The position numbers and the translations under genes are program-made. Positions 18,297 to 27,847 of a stretch of 64,000 nucleotides of DNA are shown piece after piece (the stretch's first letter is position 1; each line of letters starts with the position of its first letter). The notes below the pieces were generated by a model, which did no database searches, was not told the origin of the DNA, and worked only from the letters and a program-made list of their open reading frames with translations. This DNA is from Lachnospiraceae bacterium (GTDB lineage Bacteria > Bacillota > Clostridia > Lachnospirales > Lachnospiraceae). The stretch is from assembly GCA_009774465.1 (NCBI GenBank), contig VSNT01000003.1, positions 1 through 64,000 of the forward strand, in the 5' to 3' direction.

Positions 18297-19691
18297 CTAT
18301 CTTCTTATTATTTCAAATAGTGGGAATTCATAGCCTAAACGTTTTACCCTCTTATCAGTACGCTTTATTTCATAGTTGTTTGCATGATTTCCCGAATAAA
18401 TACTGATATAAATTATTCGTATCAAATCCCTCTTAGTCTCGATGGGGATTTCTTCCACAGACATTTTCTCTTTTCCTTCCAACAGAGAAACCACATACTC
18501 ATTTATATTTTTTCGAGAAAAACGAGTTCTGTTTTTCATTCTAAGTGCTTCTTTATACAACAGTCGTTCTTCTTTCGACATTGTAATATTTCCTGACATG
18601 TCATCCACAACACTATTCTTTTTCATTACCGGAATTGTCCGCAAAGATTCCGGTGAAATGTAGCTTTGGAAATATACACTGCAAGTTTCCGCTAATTCTT
18701 CCGAAACTTCTTCATTCATCAAACTGTCTTTATTCATTTCCTCTGCTAATATATCTAAAACACGCGAAAGCTTCCCCTCCATATTGTTTCCGGTTGCCAG
18801 CTTAAACCGTGCACGCATTACCGCATTCTTCATATATTTAGTATGTTTTAAATCAATTTCCTCAACAATTTCATCCAACCTGTAAAACATTGACTTTACA
18901 TCCAGCAAATCCCTTACAATAGCATCATATGCCTTATCAGAATCTGCTTCCTGTTCCACTTCCATATATCCTGCCACAGCCCGTTCCATAATACCCGTAC
19001 TCTCCAGAATCTCGTCAATTTTCTCAATAATGGAACTTCGAAAATAAGAGATGTTATCACTGGTTTTCATACGCAAATACGCCTTCGAACCAATATTTTT
19101 ATGGTACTCAAAAAAATGATCTATAATATCGGATGCGCTCATTTCATTCGTCTGCTTATCCATATGACGCTTAATACTTACATTAAGTTTCTTTAACTCA
19201 GAAATCAATCGTTCCGTATTTTCCTTTACACCTTTTATAATCAGTTCATAAGGTTTTGTGTACAAGTCTTTATTCTGAAGACTCGCATGAATCTGCGAAA
19301 TAATCCCCTGATATTCAGCCTCCTCCTCGCGAATAATTCGATTCATGCTTTCAATAATCGGAATCGCGTACTCGCACAACACCACATTCAACTGATGATT
19401 CTTTTCCTGCTCGTATTCTATCCACCCACAAGCCTTTAGCGAAGCAATTATCGCATTGGCTTTTCCTCTGGCATCACGAATATATGTCTGTTCATCAAAC
19501 GTCATCTCATTATCATCTGCTTCAAAATATTTTTCCAGCTCTTTAACCACAATTTCCCGATTTACACCATATGAAATTTCCGGTTTAAATGAATTAAATA
19601 TCAATAAAATGCAATCAGCATATTCCATTTTGTATTTGCTTGTAAGTGGTTTAAAAAAATCCGTGGGTAAAGTTTGAAACAAATTTTTCAT
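18297..19691 (-). CDS. jetA: Wadjet subunit JetA (kleisin-like)
   Basis: This 464-residue protein is the first gene of the jet operon and corresponds to the MukF-like kleisin subunit. It opens MKNLFQTLPTDFFKPLTSKYK, contains an N-terminal winged-helix-like region to ~residue 130, a helical middle and a basic C-terminal region ending YEFPLFEIIRR. It resembles the DUF5716 (type II Wadjet) JetA form more than the DUF3375 (type I) form, but the subtype call is by eye. GGAGAA precedes ATG 19691. Confidence 0.85.
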   Translation of the reverse strand: MKNLFQTLPTDFFKPLTSKYKMEYADCILLIFNSFKPEISYGVNREIVVKELEKYFEADDNEMTFDEQTYIRDARGKANAIIASLKACGWIEYEQEKNHQLNVVLCEYAIPIIESMNRIIREEEAEYQGIISQIHASLQNKDLYTKPYELIIKGVKENTERLISELKKLNVSIKRHMDKQTNEMSASDIIDHFFEYHKNIGSKAYLRMKTSDNISYFRSSIIEKIDEILESTGIMERAVAGYMEVEQEADSDKAYDAIVRDLLDVKSMFYRLDEIVEEIDLKHTKYMKNAVMRARFKLATGNNMEGKLSRVLDILAEEMNKDSLMNEEVSEELAETCSVYFQSYISPESLRTIPVMKKNSVVDDMSGNITMSKEERLLYKEALRMKNRTRFSRKNINEYVVSLLEGKEKMSVEEIPIETKRDLIRIIYISIYSGNHANNYEIKRTDKRVKRLGYEFPLFEIIRR

Positions 19692-19713
19692 TGTATTTTA
19701 TTCTCCAAAGAAC

Positions 19714-19727
19714 ACGGGCATGCCCGT
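19714..19727. promoter_or_regulatory. 14-bp perfect palindrome just upstream of jetA
   Basis: The sequence ACGGGCATGCCCGT is a perfect palindrome that ends 22 nt before the jetA start, next to its ribosome binding site. It could be a repressor operator or a short hairpin affecting jetA translation. No paired repressor gene is present in the island. Confidence 0.4.
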
Positions 19728-19734
19728 CATACCA

Positions 19735-19765
19735 GAAAAGGCAGAGACTCAAATAGTCCCTGCCT
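19735..19765 (-). terminator. Rho-independent terminator after rsgA
   Basis: On the minus strand AGGCAGGGACT, ATTTG loop and AGTCTCTGCCT (one G-U pair) are followed by TTTTCT. It separates the rsgA operon from the downstream jet operon, which implies that jetA has its own promoter in the ~40 nt that remain or is expressed by read-through. Confidence 0.8.
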
Positions 19766-19809
19766 CCTGTTAACTCGCTCATTTATAAGACTCAAACTAA
19801 TGTTAGCTT

Positions 19810-20685
19810 TCAATACCTCTTTTTATTTTTCAATTCCTCATACAAAGCCACATAATTTTCATACCGGACTCTGCTGATTCTGCCTGCTGCAAGGGCATCC
19901 TTTACGCCGCAAACCGGCTCACTTATGTGTGCGCAGCCTCCAAACCGGCAGTTTTCTTCGAATTCAGCAAATTCAGGATAACATCCCTTTAAATCTTCCT
20001 TTTCCATATCATTAAGGTTTAAGGAGGTAAAGCCCGGCGTATCCATGATAAATGTATCTTCTGACAAAGCAAATAACTGGGCATGTCTGGTGGTATGTCT
20101 GCCCCGCTCAATCTTGCGGCTGATTTCCCCTGTTTCCATATTTGCTTCCGGATAAAGCGCATTGATAATCGTTGATTTTCCCACGCCGCTGGGGCCCGCC
20201 ACCACAGTAGTTTTCCCACGCAGATGTTTTTCTATCTGATCAATTCCCTGCTTTTTTTCTCCGCTTACAAAAAGCACCTGATAGCCACACCTGTCATAGC
20301 TTCTTCTCAGTTCCTCCTGTTCTGTGTCGGTAGCAATATCCTTTTTATTAAAACAGATCACCACAGGAAGATTCTGCTGCTCCATACGAATCAGGAATCG
20401 ATCCAGCAGGTTATAATTAGGATTCGGCTTCACAATTGCAAAAATCAAAAGCGCCTGATCAATGTTGGCAGAAGCGGGCCTTACTAACGCATTACTTCTT
20501 GGAAATATCTTTACGATATTCCCAAGAAGCTGTTCTTCATCCACAAATTCAATTTCAACATTGTCACCCACAAGGGGCTTTATTTTATCTTTCCTGAAAA
20601 TCCCCTTAGCCTTGCATTCCACTAACCCTTTTGCGGTATGCACATAGTAAAAACCTGCAATTCCTTTTATGATCTTCCCCTGCAT
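19810..20685 (-). CDS. rsgA: Small-ribosomal-subunit assembly GTPase RsgA
   Basis: RsgA is a circularly permuted GTPase that helps mature the 30S subunit. The 291-residue product has an N-terminal OB-fold, then the permuted G motifs: CFNKKD (G4) near residue 117, GPSGVGKSTIIN (G1) near residue 166 and DTPGFTSLNL (G3) near residue 213. The zinc site near the C-terminus is ECKGxxxx-type: NCRFGGCAHISEPVCGVKDAL. I start at ATG 20685 (GAGG six bases upstream); an ATG at 20691 is also in frame. It ends the long operon that begins at priA or def. Confidence 0.96.
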   Translation of the reverse strand: MQGKIIKGIAGFYYVHTAKGLVECKAKGIFRKDKIKPLVGDNVEIEFVDEEQLLGNIVKIFPRSNALVRPASANIDQALLIFAIVKPNPNYNLLDRFLIRMEQQNLPVVICFNKKDIATDTEQEELRRSYDRCGYQVLFVSGEKKQGIDQIEKHLRGKTTVVAGPSGVGKSTIINALYPEANMETGEISRKIERGRHTTRHAQLFALSEDTFIMDTPGFTSLNLNDMEKEDLKGCYPEFAEFEENCRFGGCAHISEPVCGVKDALAAGRISRVRYENYVALYEELKNKKRY

Positions 20686-20705
20686 CCTCATCCTCTTGTT
20701 AACAT

Positions 20706-22874
20706 CTATTCTGCTGCAAACTGTACGGGCCTTCTGAGTTCTTTATTTTCAGATGATGCCGGTATATCTGTTACCGTACCGTCTTCATTAGTTACAGTTG
20801 TTGCTTCTGTAGTGTTTACATACTGGTAAAGTATATAGCCGGTATTGCACTTGATTCCGGTAATACTCTGCTGCGGAATAGGAAATGCCGCTGTCTGGGT
20901 GCTTAAAAGCTGCGTTCCGTCATCCGCCATCAATGTAACTGTCACCAAAGTGCCGCCTCTGTATTTTGGATCTTCCTCCGGTGTGGGCGCTGAAATGCTG
21001 TCTGTAAATTTATAGGTTGCCTGAGCAGGCCCTAAACTGATACTGATATCCACCAGTGTTCCCGCATCCACATAAGAACCTACAGAATAGCTTTGATAAC
21101 AAACCAGACCTGTTAATTCAGGATTTTCATTGTTCACTGTAGATACTACGCCAAGCTGCAGCCCTGCTTCTACCAGCATTGCCATTGCTTCTTCTTCACC
21201 TTTAGCCATCAAATCCGGCACTCTCACCTTGGCATTTTCCGGCCCTAAGCTGATGCGGATGGTTATGGTTGTTCCGCTGGGTGCTTTAGAACCAGCCTCC
21301 GGTGACTGGGTAATAATATTTCCTTCCTTGATATATTCATCATGGCCTTCCGTCTTATTTACGATAAATCCCTTCTGACTTAAAGCGGCCACTCCTTCTG
21401 CTTCCGACATTCCCTTTACGTCGGGCACCTCTACCCCTTCTGAACCGGCACTGACTGTAAGTATCACATTGCTGCCTTCATCTACTTTAGTTCCGGCCTC
21501 CACACTGGCTGACATGACTGTGCCCTGCTCATACTGAGTGCTTTCCTGATATTCAATCTCCGGTGTCAGACCTAAATTTAAAAGAGCAACTTTAACATCA
21601 TCTATATTCTTTCCCACCACTTCAATCATTTCAACCTGCTCTTTTACTTCCTGCGTCTGTTCCTGATTCTGGTCTTCTCCCTTTCCAAAAAGATCAATTT
21701 CAAATAATCCTACTGCACTGCCCACCAGAAAAAGTACAATACAGCCTATTAAAATGGCAGCAATCACCGCAAGTGCTGTTGTAAGACGTTCTGCTTTCGG
21801 ATTATAATCCTCCTCTTCCTCTTCATCATCCTCGTAGTATTCTTCCTCAATCTCCTCTTCTTCTTCGTCCTCTTCTTCCACTACATATCTCTTTTTAGCG
21901 TTTCTTTTTACATCCGCTTCCGTCCGGAGATGTATGGCCTCTTCCATACTGTCTCTGTGTTTTGACTGCTTTTTAATGCGGGCCATATCCCTGTCGCTGA
22001 TCATTTTGGTAGAGCCTTCCTCATCAGAATTAACCACCTTGACAAAATCCTCATCCGGCGTCATCAGTGAGCGCTTTAAATCTGCCACCAGTTCTCCCAT
22101 AGACTGATATCTCCGGTCAGGACTCTTCTGGCAGCATTTAAATACAATCTGCTCTACGCTAATCGGAATTTCGGAAACAAACTCACGTGGAGAAGGCATT
22201 TCCTCCTGAATATGTTTAATTGCAATGGCTACCGTTGTCTCTCCGTTAAAAGGAACCCTTCCTGTCAACATTTCAAACATGGTAACGCCAAGAGAATAAA
22301 TATCGCTTTTTTCATCAGAATATCCGCCTCTTGCCTGTTCCGGAGAAGTATAGTGAACCGAACCCATCACATTTGACGTAATTGTATTGCTGGTAGCAGC
22401 TTTTGCAATGCCAAAATCTGTTACCTTTACCTTGCCTTCCTTGGAAATGATGATATTTTGCGGCTTAATATCTCTATGAATAATATGATTGTTATGAGCT
22501 GCCTCAATTCCCATACTAACCTGAATTGCAATGCTGACAGCTTCTTTTACGGAAAGTCTGGCCTTTTTTTCAATGTATTTTTTTAAGGTAATACCCTCTA
22601 CCAGCTCCATAACAATAAAGTAGATTCCGTTTTCCTCCCCAACATCATATACATTTACAATATTGGGATGCATAAGACCTGCCGCTGCCTGGGCTTCGAT
22701 CCTGAACTTGGAAACAAAATTGGCATTTTCACTGAATTCCTGTTTTAAAACCTTAACCGCTACCGGACGGTTTAGCTTGTGATCTTTGGCCTTGTACACA
22801 TCAGACATGCCGCCTGTGCCAATCTTTTCCAGTATTTCATATCTATCACCGATTATCATTCCTATTTTAACCAT
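20706..22874 (-). CDS. pknB: Serine/threonine protein kinase with PASTA domains
   Basis: This PknB/PrkC-type kinase senses cell-wall muropeptides and phosphorylates cell-envelope and translation targets. Of 722 residues, the N-terminal ~270 form the kinase domain (GTGGMSDVYKA, catalytic HRDIKPQN, DFGIAKA). A highly acidic linker (EEDEEEEEIEEEYYEDDEEEE region) precedes one membrane segment at about residue 365-390. Three PASTA repeats follow, then a Thr-rich C-terminal region of ~110 residues. GAGG precedes ATG 22874. The phosphatase gene lies 18 nt upstream on the same strand, the usual pairing. Confidence 0.96.
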   Translation of the reverse strand: MVKIGMIIGDRYEILEKIGTGGMSDVYKAKDHKLNRPVAVKVLKQEFSENANFVSKFRIEAQAAAGLMHPNIVNVYDVGEENGIYFIVMELVEGITLKKYIEKKARLSVKEAVSIAIQVSMGIEAAHNNHIIHRDIKPQNIIISKEGKVKVTDFGIAKAATSNTITSNVMGSVHYTSPEQARGGYSDEKSDIYSLGVTMFEMLTGRVPFNGETTVAIAIKHIQEEMPSPREFVSEIPISVEQIVFKCCQKSPDRRYQSMGELVADLKRSLMTPDEDFVKVVNSDEEGSTKMISDRDMARIKKQSKHRDSMEEAIHLRTEADVKRNAKKRYVVEEEDEEEEEIEEEYYEDDEEEEEDYNPKAERLTTALAVIAAILIGCIVLFLVGSAVGLFEIDLFGKGEDQNQEQTQEVKEQVEMIEVVGKNIDDVKVALLNLGLTPEIEYQESTQYEQGTVMSASVEAGTKVDEGSNVILTVSAGSEGVEVPDVKGMSEAEGVAALSQKGFIVNKTEGHDEYIKEGNIITQSPEAGSKAPSGTTITIRISLGPENAKVRVPDLMAKGEEEAMAMLVEAGLQLGVVSTVNNENPELTGLVCYQSYSVGSYVDAGTLVDISISLGPAQATYKFTDSISAPTPEEDPKYRGGTLVTVTLMADDGTQLLSTQTAAFPIPQQSITGIKCNTGYILYQYVNTTEATTVTNEDGTVTDIPASSENKELRRPVQFAAE

Positions 22875-22892
22875 TCTTTACCTCTTACATCA

Positions 22893-23627
22893 TCATTCTT
22901 TGGCGAATACATCAATTAATATTACTGTAATGTTATCTTTTCCACCATTGTTATTGGCTGCTTCCACCAGCTTTTTCGTTCTCTCCTCAATTGAAATCTG
23001 CTCTTTTAAAATTTCACCGATTTCTTCATCCTCAAGCATGTTGGTAAGTCCATCCGAACACATTAAAACAATGTCCCCCGGATTTAACTCTTCATGGAAA
23101 AAGTCAATTTCCACTGTATCCATTCCGCCGATTGCTCTGGTAATAATATTTTTGTCCGGATGATTCCTTGCCGACTTCCGGTCAATTCCTCCCATCCGTA
23201 TCATCTCTTCTACCAGAGAGTGATCCCGGGTAATCTGCCTGATTTCCTTATTGATGATATATAGTCTGCTGTCCCCCACATTGGCAACCTGCAGATAATG
23301 TCCCAGACAGGTTGCTGCCACAACAGTGGTTCCCATGCCATAGAGAGTTTCATCCTCTTTGGCTTTTCTCCTGATCTGATCATTGGCCACCCTGATTGCC
23401 TTGCTTAAGATTCTCACAGGATTCTTTTCAAAGCACCCTCTGATTTCCCGAACAATTGTTTCAACTGTGCATTTGGAAGCATAATCCCCCGCATTATGAC
23501 CTCCCATGCCATCAGCCACAATAAACACATTAGGAAGATTTCCTACAGGCTCCTCCGATACATATACGAAATCCTGATTCAGTTTTCTCTTTTTTCCTAT
23601 ATCCGTCACAGAAAAGGATCGTAACAC
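22893..23627 (-). CDS. prpC: PP2C-family protein serine/threonine phosphatase (PrpC/Stp)
   Basis: This 244-residue metal-dependent phosphatase reverses the action of the adjacent PASTA kinase. PP2C motifs are visible: GKKRKLNQDFVY at residue ~11, VADGMGGHNAGDYAS at ~37, VGDSRLYII at ~117 and MCSDGLTNML plus GGKDNITVI at the C-terminus. The start is GTG 23627 with TAGGAGG six bases upstream. It lies 11 nt after rlmN. Confidence 0.95.
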   Translation of the reverse strand: MLRSFSVTDIGKKRKLNQDFVYVSEEPVGNLPNVFIVADGMGGHNAGDYASKCTVETIVREIRGCFEKNPVRILSKAIRVANDQIRRKAKEDETLYGMGTTVVAATCLGHYLQVANVGDSRLYIINKEIRQITRDHSLVEEMIRMGGIDRKSARNHPDKNIITRAIGGMDTVEIDFFHEELNPGDIVLMCSDGLTNMLEDEEIGEILKEQISIEERTKKLVEAANNNGGKDNITVILIDVFAKE

Positions 23628-23637
23628 GTTTTACCTC

Positions 23638-24669
23638 CTATTGCAGTGCCTTTTGTCTTCTTCGCAATTGTCCGCATGCACCGTCAATATCTCTTCCCAT
23701 TTCCCTTCTAATAGTAACATTTATTCCATTTTTTTCAAGTTTATTTTTAAAGGAAGCAATTTCTGTACCCTTTGACTGCACAAAATCCCTCTCTTTTATC
23801 GGATTTACCGGTATCAAATTTACATGGCAGTTTAAGTTTTTTGTAAGTGCTGCCAGCCTTTGGGCATCTTCCGGTTTATCATTGACACCGCCAACTAAAG
23901 AATATTCAAAAGTTATCCTTCTTCCCGTTTTTTCAAAATAATACCTGCATGCTTCCATCAGTTCTGCAATAGAATATTTATTGGCTACAGGCATCAGCTC
24001 TCTTCTCTTTTCATCAGAAGAAGCATGCAGCGACAAAGCCAGCGTAATTTGAAGCTGCTCATCAGCCATTTTTCTCATTTGCGGCACCAGGCCGCAGGTG
24101 GAAACGGCAAGATTTCTCTGGCTGATATGTAATCCGTTTTCATCTGTCAAAAGCCGGATAAAGCGCAGAAGATTATCATAATTATCCAAAGGCTCTCCTG
24201 TTCCCATTACTACCACATTGGAAACCCTCTCTCCGGTCAAAAGAGTAACTGCATAAACCTGATCCAGCATTTCCGATGGCGTCAGAGAACGTTCCAGACC
24301 TCCTATGGCTGATGCACAAAAAGCGCATCCCATGCGGCACCCTACCTGTGAAGAAATACAGACACTGTTGCCATGCTTATATTTCATCCATACACTTTCT
24401 ACCAAAGAACCATCCTTTAGCTCAAATAAATACTTTCTGGTTCCATCTATGTCGGACTCCTGCATTTTCACTTCCTTAATGGAAGTATATTCATATTCCC
24501 TGCTGCACTTTTCTCTAAGTGAAAGAGGAAGATTTGTCATTTCATCAAAACTTCGGGCCAGCTTTTGATGCATCCACTGATAAAGCTGCTTTGCCCGAAA
24601 TGATTTTTCCCCCAGCTTTTCCATTTCAGTTTTCAGTTCTTCTAAGGTAAACGATTTAATATCCTGCAT
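23638..24669 (-). CDS. rlmN: 23S rRNA/tRNA adenine-C2 methyltransferase RlmN
   Basis: RlmN is a radical-SAM enzyme that methylates C2 of A2503 in 23S rRNA and of A37 in certain tRNAs. The 343-residue protein has the CRMGCAFC cluster motif (CX3CX2C) near residue 110, MGTGEPLDNYDN near 155, and the C-terminal REMGRDIDGACGQL that carries the methyl-accepting cysteine. I start at ATG 24669 with AGGCAGG 5 nt upstream; an upstream GTG at 24690 overlaps rsmB but lacks a site. Confidence 0.96.
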   Translation of the reverse strand: MQDIKSFTLEELKTEMEKLGEKSFRAKQLYQWMHQKLARSFDEMTNLPLSLREKCSREYEYTSIKEVKMQESDIDGTRKYLFELKDGSLVESVWMKYKHGNSVCISSQVGCRMGCAFCASAIGGLERSLTPSEMLDQVYAVTLLTGERVSNVVVMGTGEPLDNYDNLLRFIRLLTDENGLHISQRNLAVSTCGLVPQMRKMADEQLQITLALSLHASSDEKRRELMPVANKYSIAELMEACRYYFEKTGRRITFEYSLVGGVNDKPEDAQRLAALTKNLNCHVNLIPVNPIKERDFVQSKGTEIASFKNKLEKNGINVTIRREMGRDIDGACGQLRRRQKALQ

Positions 24670-24686
24670 AAAAACCTGCCTTTTTA

Positions 24687-26102
24687 TCACAAATGTCTCA
24701 GCTTCGCCAGAAAAAATCCATCAGTTTCATGTATACCAGGAAAAAGCTGTATCATTCCGCTTTCTCCTTCTTTCTTCAACTCGTCCGGCAGATAAGGAGA
24801 CAGACTTTCCAGTTTAAATGGATAATTTTGTGTAAACCACTCCGCCATCTTATGATTTTCTTCCGGATTTATGGTACAGGTACTGTAAATTAACAAGCCT
24901 CCCGGCTTTACATACTGCCAGATAACATTAAGCATCTTCCTTTGAAGGTCTTGAAGCTCCTTAAGCCGCTCTTTTGTTACTTTGTATTTAATATCTCTTT
25001 TCTTTCCTATAATGCCAAGTCCTGAACAGGGCAGATCCGCCAGCACCACATCCGCCTTTTCTCTCAGTTCTTCGTCAAAAATCAATGCATCATGTACAAA
25101 TGCATCTATATTTTGATATTCCATTCTTTCTATATTATCTCTGATCAATGACACCTTATACTCTGTCAGATCCCTTGAAATTACTTTTCCTTTTTCCTGC
25201 AGTTTCTCAGCAAGGTGCATGGATTTTCCTCCCGGCGCTGCACATACATCCAGAGCTAAAAGTGGAATATCGCATGTTATCTTATCACCCGTAACATCTA
25301 TTTCAGTCTGTCTCCCATCTGTTTTCTGCCTGTTTTCTCCTACTCCGCAGACTTCTGTAACCAGCATACTGCTCACATCCTGAACCATAAAATATCCTTC
25401 TTCATATCCAGGCAGATTTTGAATGCCATCTATATTAGACAGTTGAAAAGCATAGGATAAATACGGATGGCCATTTACAATAACACCTGTTTTTTCAAGC
25501 TGTTTTATCCATTCCTCTATCTGCCTGCTGCTTAATTCTTCTTTTATCCGCACCGACACAGGATGTTCCTTTAAAAGTCCCTCCAAAATGTGGGAGGTGG
25601 TTTCTTCTCCATATGCATCCATCCACATTTTTACCAGCCATTCCGGCATGGAATACCATACAGACAAAAACCTGCATTTTTCCTTCTCTCTGTCCGGATA
25701 AATGATTTTTGTCTTATTTCTGGCTATATTGCGAAGCAGACCATTTACAAATCCCGATAAGCCTTTAAATCCTCTTTTTCCTGCCAGCTTCACTGCCTCG
25801 TTACAGACTGCACTGTCAGGAATACTGTCCATATAAAGCATCTGGTATACGCTCATTCTCAGCAGATTTCTGATCAAAGGTTTCATCTTATCAACAGGCG
25901 TCCTGGAAAATTGGTTCAAAATATAATCCATCTGAATCAGTCTTTCCAGAGTTCCTTCTGTCACTCTTTTAATGAAAGCTTTCTCTCTGCTTTCCATATA
26001 ATTATATTTATCCAGAACATCTCTGATTACCAAATGGCTGTAGTTTTCCTTTTCCAGAATTTCTATCAGCATATCCAGTATCAGTTCTCTCTTATTTTCC
26101 AC
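24687..26102 (-). CDS. rsmB: 16S rRNA (cytosine967-C5)-methyltransferase RsmB
   Basis: RsmB methylates C5 of C967 in 16S rRNA. The 471-residue protein has an N-terminal NusB-like RNA-binding domain (residues 1-130) and a SAM-dependent methyltransferase domain with LDVCAAPGGKSMHLAEKL near 285, DLPCSGLGIIGKKRDIKYK near 355 and STCTINPEENHKM near 410; the catalytic cysteines lie in PCSG and TCT. The start is GTG 26102 with AAAGGA 8 nt upstream. A ~30-residue Gln/Asp-rich insertion precedes the CAAPGG motif. Confidence 0.94.
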   Translation of the reverse strand: MENKRELILDMLIEILEKENYSHLVIRDVLDKYNYMESREKAFIKRVTEGTLERLIQMDYILNQFSRTPVDKMKPLIRNLLRMSVYQMLYMDSIPDSAVCNEAVKLAGKRGFKGLSGFVNGLLRNIARNKTKIIYPDREKEKCRFLSVWYSMPEWLVKMWMDAYGEETTSHILEGLLKEHPVSVRIKEELSSRQIEEWIKQLEKTGVIVNGHPYLSYAFQLSNIDGIQNLPGYEEGYFMVQDVSSMLVTEVCGVGENRQKTDGRQTEIDVTGDKITCDIPLLALDVCAAPGGKSMHLAEKLQEKGKVISRDLTEYKVSLIRDNIERMEYQNIDAFVHDALIFDEELREKADVVLADLPCSGLGIIGKKRDIKYKVTKERLKELQDLQRKMLNVIWQYVKPGGLLIYSTCTINPEENHKMAEWFTQNYPFKLESLSPYLPDELKKEGESGMIQLFPGIHETDGFFLAKLRHL

Positions 26103-26117
26103 GTTTCATTTCCTTTG

Positions 26118-26840
26118 CTAATCGTCTCTTCTTCTGCCTCCGGTTAAAAGAACAAGCCTTAAAAGCTGCAAAATCGAAGAGGCTGCCGCTGCCACATAAG
26201 TAAGAGCTGCTGCACTCAATACCCGCTTACAGTCCTTTACTTCTCCCTGATTCATAAGTCCGTAGCTTCCAAGCATATCCAATGCTCTTCCGGATGCGTC
26301 AAACTCCACCGGCAGCGTCACAATCTGAAATAACACTGCAAGGGCAAATATCCATACGCCAATCTGCGCCAGTGAAAAATATGCGCCTCCCGGCAATTCA
26401 AAACCAAATCCAAGAACCAGTCCAAGAATCACTATAGGCAGTCCTAATCTGGAGCCAATGTTTGCCGCAGGAACCAGTGCCGACCTGATTTTCAGGGGAA
26501 GGTAACCGTCTCTGTGCTGCAATGCATGTCCGCATTCATGGGCTGCAACCCCAATTGCTGCCACAGAGGGAGAGCCATATACGGAATCTGACAAATTTAG
26601 CACTTTTCTGGTTGGATCATAGTGATCTGTCAGGTCACCGGAAACGTGTTTCACCTGCACGTCATAAATACCTGACATCTGGAGTATCCTTCTTGCCGCT
26701 TCTGCCCCTGTCATCCCGCTGTAGCTGCGCACTTTGGCGTACTTGCGGTAAGTGCTGTTTACCCGTGAACTTGCAAAGATGCATAAAAGAGCTCCGATCA
26801 GTACTAAAATATAGGTAGGATCAAAGTAGTAGCCAAACAT
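26118..26840 (-). CDS. Neutral zinc metallopeptidase, YugP-like membrane protein
   Basis: This 240-residue integral membrane protein belongs to the Zn_peptidase_2 (YugP) family. The gluzincin-type motif HECGHALQH is near residue 103, and hydrophobic segments lie at ~5-22, ~125-175 and near the C-terminus. It recurs between fmt and rsmB in Clostridia. The substrate is unknown. AAAGGAG precedes ATG 26840. Confidence 0.9.
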   Translation of the reverse strand: MFGYYFDPTYILVLIGALLCIFASSRVNSTYRKYAKVRSYSGMTGAEAARRILQMSGIYDVQVKHVSGDLTDHYDPTRKVLNLSDSVYGSPSVAAIGVAAHECGHALQHRDGYLPLKIRSALVPAANIGSRLGLPIVILGLVLGFGFELPGGAYFSLAQIGVWIFALAVLFQIVTLPVEFDASGRALDMLGSYGLMNQGEVKDCKRVLSAAALTYVAAAASSILQLLRLVLLTGGRRRDD

Positions 26841-26899
26841 AGTATTATTTCTCCTTTCAAAAATAACAGGAAAGATTCAGACAAAGTTTTCAGTCTGTC

Positions 26900-27847
26900 T
26901 TATGAAATTCCCAGCTGAGTTCCTTCTTCCAGTTGATAACCTAAGAGGAAGTCTTTTACGGAAACGCGTTTTTTGCCCTCAAGCTGCAAAGAACGTATGC
27001 GCAAAAGGTCTTTTCCACATGCTACGTCAAAGAAATCTTTGCCAGCACTGCAAACAGTGCCTGGCAGCGCGGAAGAATCCCTTTCCGGTTCCGCCAAAAT
27101 TACCTCTGCTTCCCATATTTTCAGGGTTTTCCCATGATAACAGGTAAATGCACTTGGCCAGGAATTTAACCCACGGATCAGTCTTTCTATTTCTATGGCA
27201 TCTTTCTTCCAGTCAATCAGTCCCATCGCCTTTGTCAGTCTTGGGGCATAGGAGGATAAGGAATCATCCTGTTTTTCCGGCACCAGCTCTCCACGCTCCA
27301 GTTTAGGAATCGCTTCCACAATCAGCTTTGCGCCAATCTCCATCAATTTATCATGAAGACTTTCTCCCGTCTCTCCAGAATCTATATCCACTTCCGCCTT
27401 TAACAGCATATCGCCGGTATCAAGCCCTTTTTCCATCTGCATTATGGTAACGCCTGTCTTTTTTTCTCCGTTTAAAATCACCCATTGAATAGGCGCTGCT
27501 CCCCGATAGGCAGGAAGAAGAGAAGCGTGTATATTAATGCATCCAAACCGGGGCATATTTAAAATCTCCTCGGACAAAATCTGGCCAAAGGCCGCTATCA
27601 CAAATAAATCCGCCGGATATTCCCGCAATTTTTCAACTGCTTCTTTTTCTTTTATTTTAACCGGCTGAAACACGGGTATACCATATTTTAAAGCGCATTC
27701 CTTTACCGGCGTCATCTGCACTTCTTTTCCCCGTCCTTTTTGCTTATCCGGCTGAGTAACCACCGCACTGATCTGATGGCCTGCCTGAATCAGAGCCTCT
27801 AAAGGCGCCACTGCAAAATCCGGAGTTCCCATATAAACTATTTTCAT
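26900..27847 (-). CDS. fmt: Methionyl-tRNA formyltransferase
   Basis: Fmt transfers a formyl group from 10-formyltetrahydrofolate to Met-tRNAi. The 315-residue product shows the catalytic region INIHASLLPAYRGAAPIQW near residues 105-123, the N-terminal MKIVYMGTPDFAV fold and the C-terminal OB-like domain. ATG 27847 overlaps the def stop as TGATG, so translation is coupled to def. Confidence 0.97.
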   Translation of the reverse strand: MKIVYMGTPDFAVAPLEALIQAGHQISAVVTQPDKQKGRGKEVQMTPVKECALKYGIPVFQPVKIKEKEAVEKLREYPADLFVIAAFGQILSEEILNMPRFGCINIHASLLPAYRGAAPIQWVILNGEKKTGVTIMQMEKGLDTGDMLLKAEVDIDSGETGESLHDKLMEIGAKLIVEAIPKLERGELVPEKQDDSLSSYAPRLTKAMGLIDWKKDAIEIERLIRGLNSWPSAFTCYHGKTLKIWEAEVILAEPERDSSALPGTVCSAGKDFFDVACGKDLLRIRSLQLEGKKRVSVKDFLLGYQLEEGTQLGIS

